The notes: generated by a model not told the origin, from the letters alone. A stretch of DNA of 55,000 nt from Neocallimastix lanati (nom. inval.) (GCA_016946835.1 JACVTC010000156.1:302501-357500), one strand, 5' to 3'; positions 14,261 through 27,460 are shown, counted from the stretch's first letter. A program made the numbers and translations.

Positions 14261-15542
14261 TTACAATCCAAAAATCTGTATCATATATTCTATTTGTTTG
14301 TTTGAGTAAATGTTTGTTATTCTGTTTCCATATTGGTCATATTTTGTTGCACGAGATCTTTGGTTGTTATTATAAAATATGATTTTGAAATTTTGTTTAA
14401 TCAAATTGGTAACTGAGATTATATTTCTGGTTATATTTGGAACATAGTAGACATTGTTTAAGATTATTTTGATACTGAAGAGGAAACCAGTGAAAGAACC
14501 TTGTGTGGTTGAAGGTACAGTTTTACCAATTGGTAAATGAATGTATTCGTTGCAGTGTTTAATATTATTTAAATATTTTGTAGATTTGGAGATGTGAAGG
14601 GAAGCTCCCGAGTCTAATATCCAGCATGTTAAATTGTTATGTTGTTCATGGATGTTAGCATTTGTATAATTGTTCGTGACACAGTTTAAAATGACGTCGT
14701 CCTCATTATTGTTATCCTTTGATAAATCTTCAATTAATTGGTCATCTACTTTAAGGTTTTCTAAGGAGTTTAATTGTTTATCTGTGTTAAAGTGTTTGTA
14801 TTCTGTATTATTTTTGAGTGTTTATTCCATTCGAATTTGTACCTTTTGCTAAAAAGTTTCTTGTTTCTATTATTTTTCTTATCGTTCCAACATTCCTTTG
14901 AATAACGACCAAATTTACCGCAGTTGTGGCATCTTCCATTCCTTTTTTTTGATTATGCTTTTGTTTTTTAGTACTTAAGGTATGTTTTGATTTTATTACC
15001 TTTATTTTTATCTTGAATATTGAGGTTGCTGAAAATATTTGTCTATTGGTTTCTTCCTTTACCACTGATTCTTTCATATTTGAGAAGACTATGTCCGGAA
15101 TTAAGTTTTTGACGTAATCGCATAATTGAGACCAATTATTTTTATATTGGAACACGTTAATGAATCTCAGGTTTTCTGGTAGGGAACGGTTTAGTATACC
15201 AGCCTTAACATTGTCACTAATGTCATGATCGATATTTTCCATCTCATCTAGGTAGTTTTGTAATGTTGCAATAAAAATATTGATATCTTGGTCTTCATTA
15301 TACTTTAGTTATCAATTTGTATTAATTTTGAATTTTCTTGACTACTATTTTAGTGATGTACTTTTCAAGGTTATTGATGGTTAGCAAGTAAAGAACGTTT
15401 GTCTCCAGCCAGAGTAATTCTCTGTGGAAAGTTATATTACTCTATTAAAATTTTCTGTGTAATTGAATATAATTCCTTTTGGTTGAGGGGAATTATTTTC
15501 ACTAATGACAATTGGCTCAGTTTGATATCTATTGTTATTCAT
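14261..15542 (-). pseudogene. Truncated Ty1/copia retrotransposon gag-protease relic
   Basis: Read on the minus strand from a probable gag start at 15542 (MNNNRYQTEP). Gag is broken by stops and frame changes near 15440-15300. It then continues through a copia-type gag core (open frame 15242-14808, ISDNVKAGILNRSLPENLRF). A zinc knuckle follows in a shifted frame near 14955-14905 (CHNCGKFGRYSKECW), with Arg where the CCHC histidine belongs. Next comes a retropepsin-like segment with the active-site motif WILDSGASLHI near 14630-14600, then the Copia-type YVPNITRNIISVTNL block. The frame stops at 14263, and no integrase, reverse transcriptase or RNase H follows. No LTR was identified. Non-functional fragment. 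Confidence 0.85.
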
Positions 15543-15759
15543 TTTTTTTAGTTTTGGATTTTTATAAGAAGAGAAAAAAAAGATATTTATATTTTTAATT
15601 TAAGGGTTGGATTATTTGCATTAATTTTGAATTTTACATTTATCAATTTTATAATATTGTTTATTTCTTATTGGTTATTATTTATCGGAATTTATTGATT
15701 AATTATGAGTCTATCACGAGCATTTGCGCATCATTATGATCTGTGATTTGATTGATTAT

Positions 15760-16545
15760 TTTTTGGCATTTTATTATTGATTTGGTTGGTTTTGTTTTAG
15801 TATATATATATATATTTTTTACATTTAATATTAAATTAGTAACCTTGATTGATTATACTTTGATAAATATTTTTTAGAAATTAATTTTGATTGATCATAT
15901 TTATTTAGTTATATTTTAGAGTATTTTTGCATTTCATATTAAATCATTAATTTTGATTTGTTTTATACTTTGGTATATGTTTTTATATTAAGTAAGTAAT
16001 TTTAATTGGTTTTACTATGATATAATTCTTTTGGATTCCGTTTACTTTATTTGGACAAGAGGGTTAATTATTATTTTCTTGATTATGCTTTTAGTAATAA
16101 ATATTTTTTTTAAAATTATATAATTTATTCTGGGTTTGTTTTATTTGTTGTATACAAATTGAGAATGTGTATATTCTTATATAGTATATATTTAATTCAT
16201 TTTATATACGTATATACATACACTATTGACTATTATATTAATCATCTTTCTGAATATATATTGGTCACATTCAGCTTATTTAATTTATTTACAGTTAATT
16301 ACTAAATTCATTTTATTTAACTTCTATGTAGTTGTTGTTTTAAGTATATTTAATTTCTGGATACCTGACTGTTACATTCAGCTTTTTTTTTTTATTTTTT
16401 TGTTTAGCTATTGCTTCAATTATGTTTAATTTCTTTATACCTGACTATTATATTCAGCTTATTTATTCTCTGAATAGCTAACTATTATATTCAGCTTATT
16501 TAATTTCTCAATAGCTGACTGTTATATTCAGCTTATTTAATTTCT
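15760..16545. repeat. Degenerate tandem repeats, including a 37-bp minisatellite
   Basis: About 16248-16545 carries several copies of a 37-bp unit of the form TTATTTAATTTCTCAATAGC followed by TGACTGTTATATTCAGC. The last copies are the most regular and earlier ones diverge. About 15760-16030 holds looser repeats built around TTTTGATTGATTATA. The block lies upstream of the copia gag relic in that element's orientation, so it could be derived from its leader or LTR; I could not prove this. Confidence 0.6.
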
Positions 16546-17484
16546 CTTTTTTTATTTTTATTTTTTATTATTATTTCTTAATATTATTTGTTAACCCTAT
16601 TCTTAATTTTTTAGTTTTGCTATTGTTTTGATCTGGTGAGATTGAGACTTTTAATCTATGAAAAGGAAAATATTTTATTTAACTTTATTTTATTTTTAGA
16701 ATACATACATAATCCTTATATTTTATGAATTATATTTAGTAACATTTTTAAGGAAAATATATATTCAAAAATTTAGGATTATTTTATTTTTATATTTTAC
16801 TTAAATTCTTTTTTATTGGTCAGATAAATAAATAATAAATTAATAAAATATCTTTTAACATATTATATAATATTAAATATATTGAATTACTAAAAGATTA
16901 TATTATAAAATTTATTTATAATATATTATCTGATAATTGGTTTTTCCATCATTACCATTTTAAATTATATTTGTATAATATATTAATTTAATTTTTTTTA
17001 TTATTCAATGAGTATATTTTTTATAATTTTTTCAATAAATATTATGAATAATTATATTATTCATAATATATTTTGAAATTATATATTATATTTAATTAAT
17101 GGATATAATTAATATATAAAACAAAATTAATTTATTTTTTTTTTAGGGCATAAAAATTTTTTAAATGATATATTAACGTAAAAAAGTTATATTTTTATAT
17201 CAAAAAAAGAGGAAATCTCTTATACACTTCACTTTATTATTAATAGAAATAAATTTTAAATAAATTATTCTTATCTATATATCATATACATTTATTTTAA
17301 TTGCTAAATAGAAAAAAGTAATATTAAATAATATATTTTATATAATAAATATAACATATCATATATATATATATAAAAAAGTAATTATATACAATTTCTA
17401 TTGCAAATATCTATTACACTTTTCTAAATATTAAATTTATATATATATATTTATATTTTCTATATTATAAGAGAAATATTCAAG
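16546..17484. other. Spacer upstream of importin alpha
   Basis: AT-rich, no gene seen. The last few hundred bases should contain the importin alpha promoter and 5' UTR. Confidence 0.5.
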
Positions 17485-19005
17485 ATGGAACATCGTATGA
17501 ATAGATTTAAGAACAGAGGTGATTTAAAAACAGATGAATTACGTCGTAGAAGAGAAGATGCCGCTGTTGAAATCAGAAAACAAAAGCGTGAAGAGAATTT
17601 AGCTAAACGTAGAAATTTGCACAATATTGATAGTGATGATGACCTTGATGAAAGTTTCAATGTTGAGGTATATATAGCCCATATTGATATATTTCATATT
17701 TATTTATTTATCTATAACAATTATAAAAGTAATTGTATTTTTAAATATTTATATTTAAATTTATGAAAAACAAAGTATTTTTTTTTCTTTTTTTTTTTTT
17801 TAACTAATATATAAATATGAATTCAAATAAATGGATTATTCATGAGAATTAATTACTTTATATTACATAAAAAAAAAAATTTTTTTTTTTCATTATTTGA
17901 AATTATAATTATTAAAAGTAAATTTTATTCTTTTTCTTAATATTTATCATAAATATATATATCTTTTTTTTTTATGTATAAATAAATATTCATATAAAAA
18001 AAATTAATTATATAAAATTTAGGTTATTAATAAAATTGAATCTATTAAGGAAGATCTTTATGGAAATGATATTCAAAAGATGATTGATACAACAACAACA
18101 ATTAGAAAATTACTTTCTGAAGGTTATTGTCACATAATTAAGTTTTTTCATCATAATTAATTTAAAATAATAAATTAATTAAATATTTATATTCCCATAC
18201 TTTATAAAAACAGAAAATAATCCACCAATTGATGAAGTTATTAATTCGGGTGTTGTCCCAAGATTTGTTGAATTTTTAATGTCAAATAATACCCAACTTC
18301 AAGTAAATAATAAGATCTTTTTAATGAAGATATAATTTGATAATTAAAATTGAATATAATAAATTTATAATATTTTTTTCTTCCTTATAATATTTCTATT
18401 ATTATTATTATTATTATTTTTTTTTTCCTTTTTCATATTTTAAATATTATATTATATAAAAAAGTTTGAAGCTGCATGGGCTTTAACTAATATTGCCTCC
18501 GGAAATTCTTCTCAAACTCAAGTTATTATTGATAATAATGCCGTTCCAATTTTTGTTCAGTTATTACAATCACCATTTTCAGATGTTAAAGAACAAGTAA
18601 TTTTTAAATCATTCTTTTTCTATAAATATATAAATTTAAATATCCAAATGAAATCTTATTTTTTTAAAAATATAAATTAATATAATATTATTGGAAGATT
18701 TATTTTTATATATTAATAAATTAATAATAATAATAATCAATATTCAATTATATTAATATCAGGCTGTTTGGGCTTTAGGTAATATTGCTGGTGATTGTCC
18801 AAAAAATCGTGATTTAGTTTTAAAAAATAATGCCCTTTCACCAATCCTTATGATTCTTGAAGATTCATCAAATAAATTATCAATGTTAAGAAATGCTACA
18901 TGGACTCTTTCAAACTTCTGTAGAGGAAAGAACCCACAGCCAGATTGGAATACTGTAAACATTAAATATCATTATCATTACTATTATTACTATCATTAAA
19001 TTAAT

Positions 19006-19059
<54 letters not shown>

Positions 19060-20138
19060 TCACTATTTAATAATGCCATTCACCGATTTAATTCTTCTAA
19101 TGTTTGCAGATTTCTCCAGCTATACCAGTTTTAGTTAAATTATTGCATTCAGATGATAATGAAATTATTGCTGATGCTTGTTGGGCTATTTCTTATTTAT
19201 CTGATGGTTCTAATGATAAAATACAAGCTATTGTTGATTCTGGTGTAATACCAAGACTTATTCAACTTTTAGGGTAATTATAATAAAATAAAATATTTTT
19301 TATATATTTATTAAATATTTATATACAATTAATTTATTAATTTATCTATTTTTATTATTTTTAATATATTTTATATGATATTAAAATTATTTAATATGAT
19401 AATTTATTATTACAAAAATTAATTATTAAAATTAGTAATGAATTTAATAATATTCAAACACCAGCTCTTCGTTCTATTGGTAATATTGTTACAGGAAATG
19501 ACCTTCAAACTCAAGTAAAATTTTAATCATTAATAATTCAAATCTTAATTAAATGAATTTAATTGTTTTATTATCCTTAACATTTCAAAAAATTAATGAA
19601 ATTCTTATATATTATTATATCTATATATTAATTTAAATAATTAATAGGAAGTATTAAATAACAATGTACTACCATCCTTATTAGGTTTGTTATACAGTCC
19701 AAAGGAATCAAATCGTAAAGAAGCCTGCTGGACAATATCAAATATCACTGCTGGAAATACTGAACAAATTCAAGTAAAGTATATTTAATTATGTATATTA
19801 TTGTGAATTTTTTTCCTTATTATATATTTTTTTTATACTTAAGCATTTTTAATATATTAATTGTTATTATTGTTATTGTTACTATTTATTATATATTTAT
19901 ATGTATAAAATCAATAATACATTGTTACTTATTATTAATTATAATAAAGGCCGTTATTGATGCTAATATAATACCAAAATTAATTGAATTATTACAAAAT
20001 GGAGAATTTAAGATTAAGAAAGAAGCGGCATGGGCTATTTCAAATGCTACTCTTTCTGGTATAAAAGAACCAAATCAAATTAGGTATATAATTGATTTAA
20101 TGGAAAACAAAAACAAAAAAGAACAACAACAACAACAA

Positions 20139-20183
<45 letters not shown>

Positions 20184-20694
20184 TGATAATAAATGATAAT
20201 AATAATAATATATGATAAAATATATAATATTTATATTTAAAAAATATAAAGATTATATTTCATATTAAAATTAAATATTTTATTTTATATTTCTTATAAT
20301 ATATATATTTATATAAAGATATTTAGTTGAATGTGGATGCATTAAGCCAATATGTGATTTATTAACTTGTGGTGATAATACCATTATTAGTATTTCTCTT
20401 GATGCTTTGGATAATATATTAAAGGTTGGTGAATTAGATGCTAAAAATAATACAGACAACCAAAATTTAATGGCTCTTCAAATTGAAGAGTGTGGTGGTA
20501 TTGAAGCAATCAATGATTTACAAAGACATGAAAATGATGAAATATATAAGAAGGCTTATAATATTATTGACCTTTACTTCAGTGAAGAAGAAGAAGTTGC
20601 AGACTTAGCTCCAACTGTTAATCAAAGTACTGGTGAATATGATTTCCCAATGAGTACTGATCAATTTGTTCCACAAACCGGTTTCCAATTTTGA
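17485..20694 (+). CDS. SRP1: Importin subunit alpha (karyopherin alpha, Srp1-type)
   Basis: Adaptor that binds classical nuclear localisation signals and links cargo to importin beta for nuclear import. My model has ten exons: 17485-17667, 18023-18122, 18214-18302, 18465-18596, 18763-18954, 19110-19273, 19436-19514, 19648-19773, 19950-20083, 20319-20694. They join in frame into 524 residues, normal for the family. The basic importin-beta-binding domain is at residues 1-60 ([20 protein letters not shown]). About ten armadillo repeats follow, with the conserved Trp/Asn ladder visible in [64 protein letters not shown] and [13 protein letters not shown]. The C-terminus has the acidic [12 protein letters not shown]-like segment and ends in QTGFQF. 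It appears intact. Exon boundaries are hand-derived but phase-consistent. Confidence 0.96.
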
Positions 20695-21009
20695 GCCCTT
20701 CATTCCAATATCATACACATATAAAAGGTAGACATTAAGCAAAAATAGAAAAAATGAAAAGAAAAAGAATAATAAAAAAATAATAATAATAATAAAATAA
20801 AATAACGTAAAATTAAATAAACTAAAATAAACTAAAATAAAAAAATAATAATAATAATTTTTTGTTGAAATTATATAATTTTATTTTATAATATATTAAT
20901 TTATTTTTTTTTATACAGAGCATTTTAATTACTAATTTTTTTTTAAAAAAAAATTTATAATATTGTTAATTTTTTATTTCTTAAAAGTTTTTGAATTTTT
21001 TTTTTTTTT

Positions 21010-21040
<31 letters not shown>

Positions 21041-21813
21041 ATGATTATTAAAATTAATGATATTTGAAAAGAAAGAATGAAGAAACTTTTTCAGTAATAT
21101 TATAAAATTTTATTTTAATTAAATAATAATAATAAAAATAAATAAATAATAAATATAAATAAATAATAAAAATAAATAAATAAAAAAGTAAATATTTTAT
21201 CTTAATTTGTAGTTACTGAATAAAATATTTTTATATATATAAATAAAATTAATACTGTTAAATATAATACTTAAAATAAGAAATGTAACTTATTATGTTT
21301 TTATTTATTTATTTTATTGCTTTTTACATTTAAGAATATGTCATTACATGATGTTTATAATCATTTTTCTATATAAAAATCTTACATTATTAGTAACATT
21401 TAACGTTACACTGCATAATACTATCAAATAGAAATATTTTATATTTAATAATAATATAGTATAATGCAAAAACATTTAAACACATAAATAAGATATTTAA
21501 TAAATACAATTCAATATAAAATAATAAATAAATAATTGTAAAAGAAAATAAAAATAAAAATAGAAATTAAAAAAAAAAAAAAAAAAAAACTTTTCTTAAT
21601 TAAAAATTTTGAATTTAAAATTTTAATAATATTAATATTGTTATATAAATGAAAGAAGAAAAGAACATTATTTTTTTCTTCATAATTGATTGATTAACGA
21701 TACTATAAAAACATTAACTTATTGAATATTTTTAAATTATATGGAAAAAAAAAAAATTAAATTTTAGTATGGTTAATTCAATTAATATATATTATATTAT
21801 TTTAATATATGTC

Positions 21814-21860
<47 letters not shown>

Positions 21861-22534
21861 TTTCAAAAATTAAAATATTTTTATTTTTATTTATATTATT
21901 ATTTTATTAGAAATGCCGTTATTATCATATATAATACTAATATTAAATTATTGTAAATAACAATTTGAATATAATAAAACATTTTAAACAATTTATAATA
22001 TTATTAAAACTATAGGATTATATAGATTCTATTATGAGATAATTTATAATTTAATATTAAAGATTAGTAAAATATTTAATCTACTTTAATAATTAATATA
22101 AATCAATATATTTTAAAAATTTTTTTTAAAAAAAAAAAAATTATACTGTTAATTCTATAATATATTAACATAATTAATTATATATATATTTTTTTATTAT
22201 AATTTAATAACACTTTAATAGCACTAGTTTCTATCATCTTTTAAGAAAAATAATAATTAAAAGATATTTGTTTTTATTATATATTATTATATTATAAAAT
22301 CTAAATAATAAATTGTAAAGTATTTTCAAAGATCTTTTTTGATACATTTTCATTGGATATTATTATTTTTAATTATAACTCTCTTTATATTTTAATTTAG
22401 CAATAATAGGTTTAAATTTAGTTAATAATGAAATTATTGAAATAAAAATTATATATATTATACTTTTATAATTTTTTTTTTCTTAACACATTAAATGAAA
22501 ATGCAAAATACAATATATTATTTAAATTTTAAAT

Positions 22535-22569
<35 letters not shown>

Positions 22570-23284
22570 TTTTTTGACAAACCAATTATATATAATTTTT
22601 AATTTCATGTATAATTGCATTTTTTCTTTTTAAAGTATTATATGTAACATATATATTGTATAAAAAAAATTATAAATACAATTTTGTAATTATTAGTATT
22701 TTGAATCATAATAATAAATATTGTTATTTAATTAATTAAAGGCAAACATTAAAACTATAAATAAACTTTAATTGACCGTTAATTATTAATGAAATTTAAT
22801 AATAAAATAATACAATTATAATTTATATTTATTTATATTTATAATTGTATTACAAATTATTTTATTTTACCAAATAAAAAACAAAAAAACAATAAAGCAA
22901 TATAAAAAAAAAAATTAAATAATTAATAATAATAATTATAATAATAATTATAATATTTATTATGATGATTATTGAAATATTTAAAAAAAAATATAATCAT
23001 AATAATATTCATTGGAATTAATTTTTTTATTTTTTTATATAATGATAATGATAATAAAATTTTATTATAATTAATAAAAATTTTTAAAACTTTTTTTTAA
23101 AATATTATTTTAATTTTTTTTTTTTTTTTATTTTTTATTTTTTTTTCCTTTTAAAATTTTTATTATTTATATATATATATACATTTATTTTTTATTTTAT
23201 TTTATTTTTTTATTTTTATTTTTATTTTATTTTCTTATACAATATCATTAATTTCATAATCTATTACTAATATATATATTAAAA
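20695..23284. other. Spacer between importin alpha and the 1015-residue gene
   Basis: Presumed importin alpha 3' UTR at the left and promoter of the next gene at the right. It holds many poly-A/T runs (21565-21588, 21828-21858, 22540-22567) and TTTA/AAAT runs. No gene seen. Confidence 0.55.
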
Positions 23285-26200
23285 ATGGAGGAATTTAAAT
23301 CAATAAACTCGTTAAGTAATTATAGTATAGATTCTGAAAGTAATGTAGCTTTAAAAAATAAATTAATTAATAATGATAGTGTTGTAACTTCAAAAGAAGA
23401 AATTATTTCTTCTGCTAAATATGATCCAGAAGAAAAAATTCATAGAGAAGCTAAAAAAAATGATGATGAAGATGATGATGAACAATCAAACAAAACAACT
23501 CAAAACAATAATGTTAATAATAGTAATGAAAAAAGAGAAGAAATGGATAGCAAAGAAACAAAATTAACACCTAAAAATATAAATGTTGGTGGTAGTGAAC
23601 AAGTTTTAGTCAACAAAGTAGTTAATAATCTTAAAGATAATGCAGGTTTGGGTTCAATAGATAGTCTTTCTCGTAAAAAATTGCATATGAATAAAAAATT
23701 CCAGGAATTAAGAGATTCTCAAGCTACTTTAAATAAAGTAATGTCCACAGAAGATCAAATATATAAGAAAAAAAATGGAAATAACTTAAGTGATGATGCT
23801 CTTAATATTAAAGCAAAAAGTAAAGAATCAGTAAATGATAGTGAAGAAGAAAAAAAAAGTGATAATGAATTCAACTCAGATGATGATGAAATTTTTGATA
23901 TTGAAGTAATTAGAAAATTTGAAAAGAGAAATACCATACATGTTCCATTACATAAAAGAAATTATAACAATATTAATTCTTCCTACTTACAGTCATCCTT
24001 TTATAATATTAAAATTACGGAAGGTATAGGAAATATTATCAAACAATTATTTGAAGTCATTGAAGAAAACATTAGACCTATCATGCAATGTGATGATATG
24101 TCTAAAATATTCTTGAAAGCCGTGACTTCCGTCGGTAATAATAAGAAAGAAGAAGAAGAACCTGATTTTGATATTACTACTATCAGTGATGACATAACTA
24201 AATTAGTACAGCAATATAAATTTGAAGAAGCCTACAATTTAATCAATTCAAGTGTAAATAATAATTATAGAGTACAAATTTGTGAAGAAATTATTACTAC
24301 TATTAACTCCATTATTGTCTTGTTCTGTTTAGAGGTAAGAGTTCAAACTCATTTCCGAGAATTCTATACGAAAAACTATTCTAATATTAAGAGAGATTCT
24401 TTATTAGAAATTATGAATGCGGTCGATTATATTTCACCACCAGAAAAAATTATTTTAGGTTATTGTGTCTACTATTTAATTAATTCCAAAAATAAGAAAT
24501 TAGCACCGGAAACCTATAAAGAATTATCTTCTGCTTTAACTAAAAATGCAGATTACAACTACGCTTTACATGTTTTAAATGATATGGGTAGACAGCATTG
24601 GGATAAAAAAACTTATCAAAATGCTCTCGATCTCTGTATCAAAATGAAACCTCAAAAATTGGAATATGCTGAAAGTCTTCTCAACGATTATGGTAAACCT
24701 TACATTGTAGCCAAAAATGAAAACAGTTTAGTACCTATTATTATTTCTACTCCTTTAATGATTGGTACCACCGAGCAAGAAATTAAGTCTATGCGTAATT
24801 ATTATAAGGAATTGTTAAGACAATTTAAATGGAAGAACGCCTTGGAAGATTTTGAAACTGCAAAACATGCCATCTACACTAAAAAGGAAATGTTACAATT
24901 AAAAAATGCCATGTTAGAATTATGTGTAACCTATAAAGAATTTCAACATGGTTGGTCTATTTTCCAAGGAATGACGGATTGTAATAAAATTACTGCACAA
25001 GTTGCCATTACTCTTTGTCGTGAAGCAATCAACTACTACAACGAAGCAGATGAACAAGATACCTATCGTATAGGTTGGATTAATAGAGCTTGGGATATTG
25101 CTGTCTCCTTAAAAGATTGGGCTATCTATAATATGCAAATAATTCATGGAAAGAAAAATAAATCAGATATTAAAAAGAATAAAAAAAATACCGTTATTAT
25201 TTCTGATATTCTCAAAGAAAAATTAAAAGATTATAAACATGATAAAAATACAGAAAATGAAGAACAAATGAATGGACAAAATCCTCCAGTGGAAACAAAA
25301 AGAAAGAAATCTTTATTCCAAAGCAATTCCAAACCTGCTGAATTACCAAGCCATCTTGCAAAATCCAATTTCAATTTTACAAATATAGATAGAAATGGTA
25401 TGATCTCTATTATTGCATTTGTATTTCATGAAATTTTATGTACTTTTGAAACAGTACCCAATATGGAAATCTTTTTACTCCATGTCATAGAAATTTACAA
25501 CTTTTTAACTGAATATAACATCGTTGAAATTCTTTGTGATGAATATATGATTCGTCCTTTAATTCGTTATTGCCTAAAATGTAGATTAGGTGAAAAGTAC
25601 AAAAAGTTCAATTTTAATACATTACCAAAGGAGGATTCTGAAAGAGAAGCTACGTTTAATCAAAGTAGTGCTATTAGTGATGAAGAATTAAGGGCAAATA
25701 TCGAAAAAATGAGTAGAAGGAGAAGAAGTTTATCTGTTAATAAAAATCAACAAATGAATGATATTCTTTTCGAACATATAAAGAATAGCATAAAGAACAG
25801 AGTTCCTGAAACAACACCAGAAGACCCTGAATTCAATAATGAAAAGAATCAAATTTGTTCTAGAATTGCAATAGAATGTTATTATAACATTTGTAGTGGA
25901 AATACTGAAACTCACGTTAGTAAGTGTCATTCCAATACATATGCAATGATTCTTCACTTTGCTATCCTAGGAGATGATCAAAGATTATTTGAAACTATTT
26001 GCAATGACTTATGGTACGCTAGAATTCAATTAGATGAAGAAGTTGTTATGGCACTACAGCTATTTCATGATTTCCATTTAGAGTGCTGCAAAAATTGTAA
26101 TGAGAAAGATCATTTCTATTCTGCTGAAGTATCAGTACAACCATATAAGTACGAAAAACAAAAATTCATTGTTCTTAATGGTATTCGTATGCGTACACCA

Positions 26201-26332
26201 TTAGATTTATCCTTTTTAAAGAAAGTCGGTACCATTAATGGAAGACCTTACAGTCAAGAGGAAGCTCGTAAATTCCTAAATCATTGTATTAATGCCTCTG
26301 ATCCAAAAAGAAGATTATCTATGTCAGTTTAA
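23285..26332 (+). CDS. Hypothetical intronless helical protein, 1015 aa
   Basis: A single uninterrupted frame of 1015 residues. The start has A at -3 (AAAATGG) and follows a long AT leader. Residues 1 to about 225 are low-complexity, Asn/Lys/Asp/Glu/Ser-rich and probably disordered. The rest is predicted mostly alpha-helical, with TPR/PPR-like helix pairs; for example ALHVLNDMGRQHWDKKTYQN, FKWKNALEDFETAKHAIYTK and FQHGWSIFQGMTDCNKI. Basic Ser motifs suggestive of PKA-type sites occur in RRRRSLSV and at the C-terminus (KRRLSMSV). There is no signal peptide or clear membrane span. I do not recognise the family. It lacks introns, unlike every other intact gene here. An RNA-binding PPR-like or scaffold role is possible but unproven. 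Confidence 0.85.
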   Translation: MEEFKSINSLSNYSIDSESNVALKNKLINNDSVVTSKEEIISSAKYDPEEKIHREAKKNDDEDDDEQSNKTTQNNNVNNSNEKREEMDSKETKLTPKNINVGGSEQVLVNKVVNNLKDNAGLGSIDSLSRKKLHMNKKFQELRDSQATLNKVMSTEDQIYKKKNGNNLSDDALNIKAKSKESVNDSEEEKKSDNEFNSDDDEIFDIEVIRKFEKRNTIHVPLHKRNYNNINSSYLQSSFYNIKITEGIGNIIKQLFEVIEENIRPIMQCDDMSKIFLKAVTSVGNNKKEEEEPDFDITTISDDITKLVQQYKFEEAYNLINSSVNNNYRVQICEEIITTINSIIVLFCLEVRVQTHFREFYTKNYSNIKRDSLLEIMNAVDYISPPEKIILGYCVYYLINSKNKKLAPETYKELSSALTKNADYNYALHVLNDMGRQHWDKKTYQNALDLCIKMKPQKLEYAESLLNDYGKPYIVAKNENSLVPIIISTPLMIGTTEQEIKSMRNYYKELLRQFKWKNALEDFETAKHAIYTKKEMLQLKNAMLELCVTYKEFQHGWSIFQGMTDCNKITAQVAITLCREAINYYNEADEQDTYRIGWINRAWDIAVSLKDWAIYNMQIIHGKKNKSDIKKNKKNTVIISDILKEKLKDYKHDKNTENEEQMNGQNPPVETKRKKSLFQSNSKPAELPSHLAKSNFNFTNIDRNGMISIIAFVFHEILCTFETVPNMEIFLLHVIEIYNFLTEYNIVEILCDEYMIRPLIRYCLKCRLGEKYKKFNFNTLPKEDSEREATFNQSSAISDEELRANIEKMSRRRRSLSVNKNQQMNDILFEHIKNSIKNRVPETTPEDPEFNNEKNQICSRIAIECYYNICSGNTETHVSKCHSNTYAMILHFAILGDDQRLFETICNDLWYARIQLDEEVVMALQLFHDFHLECCKNCNEKDHFYSAEVSVQPYKYEKQKFIVLNGIRMRTPLDLSFLKKVGTINGRPYSQEEARKFLNHCINASDPKRRLSMSV

Positions 26333-27229
26333 TCTTTACTGGAATTAATTATAATGATTTAATAAAAAAATTTTTTTTTATATATTATATAATTTTACTA
26401 TCTTTATTATTATTAATACTTTAATTATTTTTTATTTTTAAAATTTTCTAAAATATACACACATATATATTTATAAAATTTAAATTTTCATTTATTATTA
26501 TTTTTTTTTTGTTTTATAAAGTAAAAAAATTATGTAGTTTTTTTTTTTTTTTTTTTTTATATTAAAATAATTTTAAAAAATATATATATTTTTTTTTTTT
26601 TTATATTAAAATAATTTTAAAAAATATATTTCAATTATTAGTATTTTTTTCATATAATACTGATAAAATAATTTTTATATATTTATTTTAACCTTTTTTT
26701 TTTTTCTTATTCTTTTTATTTTTTAATATTGGATTGTTAGTAATAAACATTTTAGTTTAATAAATTACAATTTTTTAGATTTTTATTAATCATTATTTTT
26801 TAAAGATAATATATTTATATATATATTAAAAATAAATAAAAAATTTGAAATTAAAAATATTAAAATCTTAATAATTCGGTTACGAAAAGTTAATATTTTT
26901 ATATCATTTTAAATTTTAATTATTAATAAAAAAAATGTCCAGAATATTGTATTTGTATGCCAAAACTATGCAAATATTGTTCAAAACTAGTATCAACTTA
27001 AACTCACAATAGAATATCAAAATATATTTTTATATTAAATGTTATATTTATTTCTATTATATAATAATATTAATAAATGTTAAATATGAAATAAATAAAC
27101 ATATTAATATAATAAAAAAAAAAAATAAAAATAATTAATATTATATTTTTAATTATATATTATATATATATATAAATCATTTCTAATTTATTGAAAACTA
27201 TTTTTTAAACTTCATCCTATTATTACTTA
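26333..27229. other. AT-rich spacer
   Basis: Presumed 3' UTR of the preceding gene. A T-run followed by ATATTAAAATAATTTTAAAA occurs twice in tandem near 26540-26632. No gene seen. Confidence 0.5.
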
Positions 27230-27460
27230 TATATTTTATCAACTTCAACCTATAATTATTATTATATTTTATCAACTTTAACCTATAATTGTTATTATAT
27301 TTTATCAACTTCAACCTATAATTATTATTATATTTTATCAACTTTAACCTATAATTATTATTATATTTTATCAACTTTAACCTATAATTATTATTATATT
27401 TTATCAACTTCAACCTATAATTATTATTATATTTTATCAACTTCAACCTATAATTATTAT
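27230..27460. repeat. 33-bp minisatellite, about seven copies
   Basis: Unit TATATTTTATCAACTTCAAC plus CTATAATTATTAT, repeated about seven times with C/T and A/G variants. The unit length is a multiple of three and contains no stop on the minus strand. This leaves a 95-codon open frame (27485-27198) encoding repeats of NNNYRLKLIKY. I consider this a repeat artefact unless expression is shown. Confidence 0.85.

Noticed and set aside
18759-18962. Minus-strand 67-codon frame
   Set aside because: Antisense of importin alpha exon 5.
23755-25957. Minus-strand frames of 60-75 codons opposite the 1015-residue gene
   Set aside because: Antisense shadows of a strong plus-strand coding frame.
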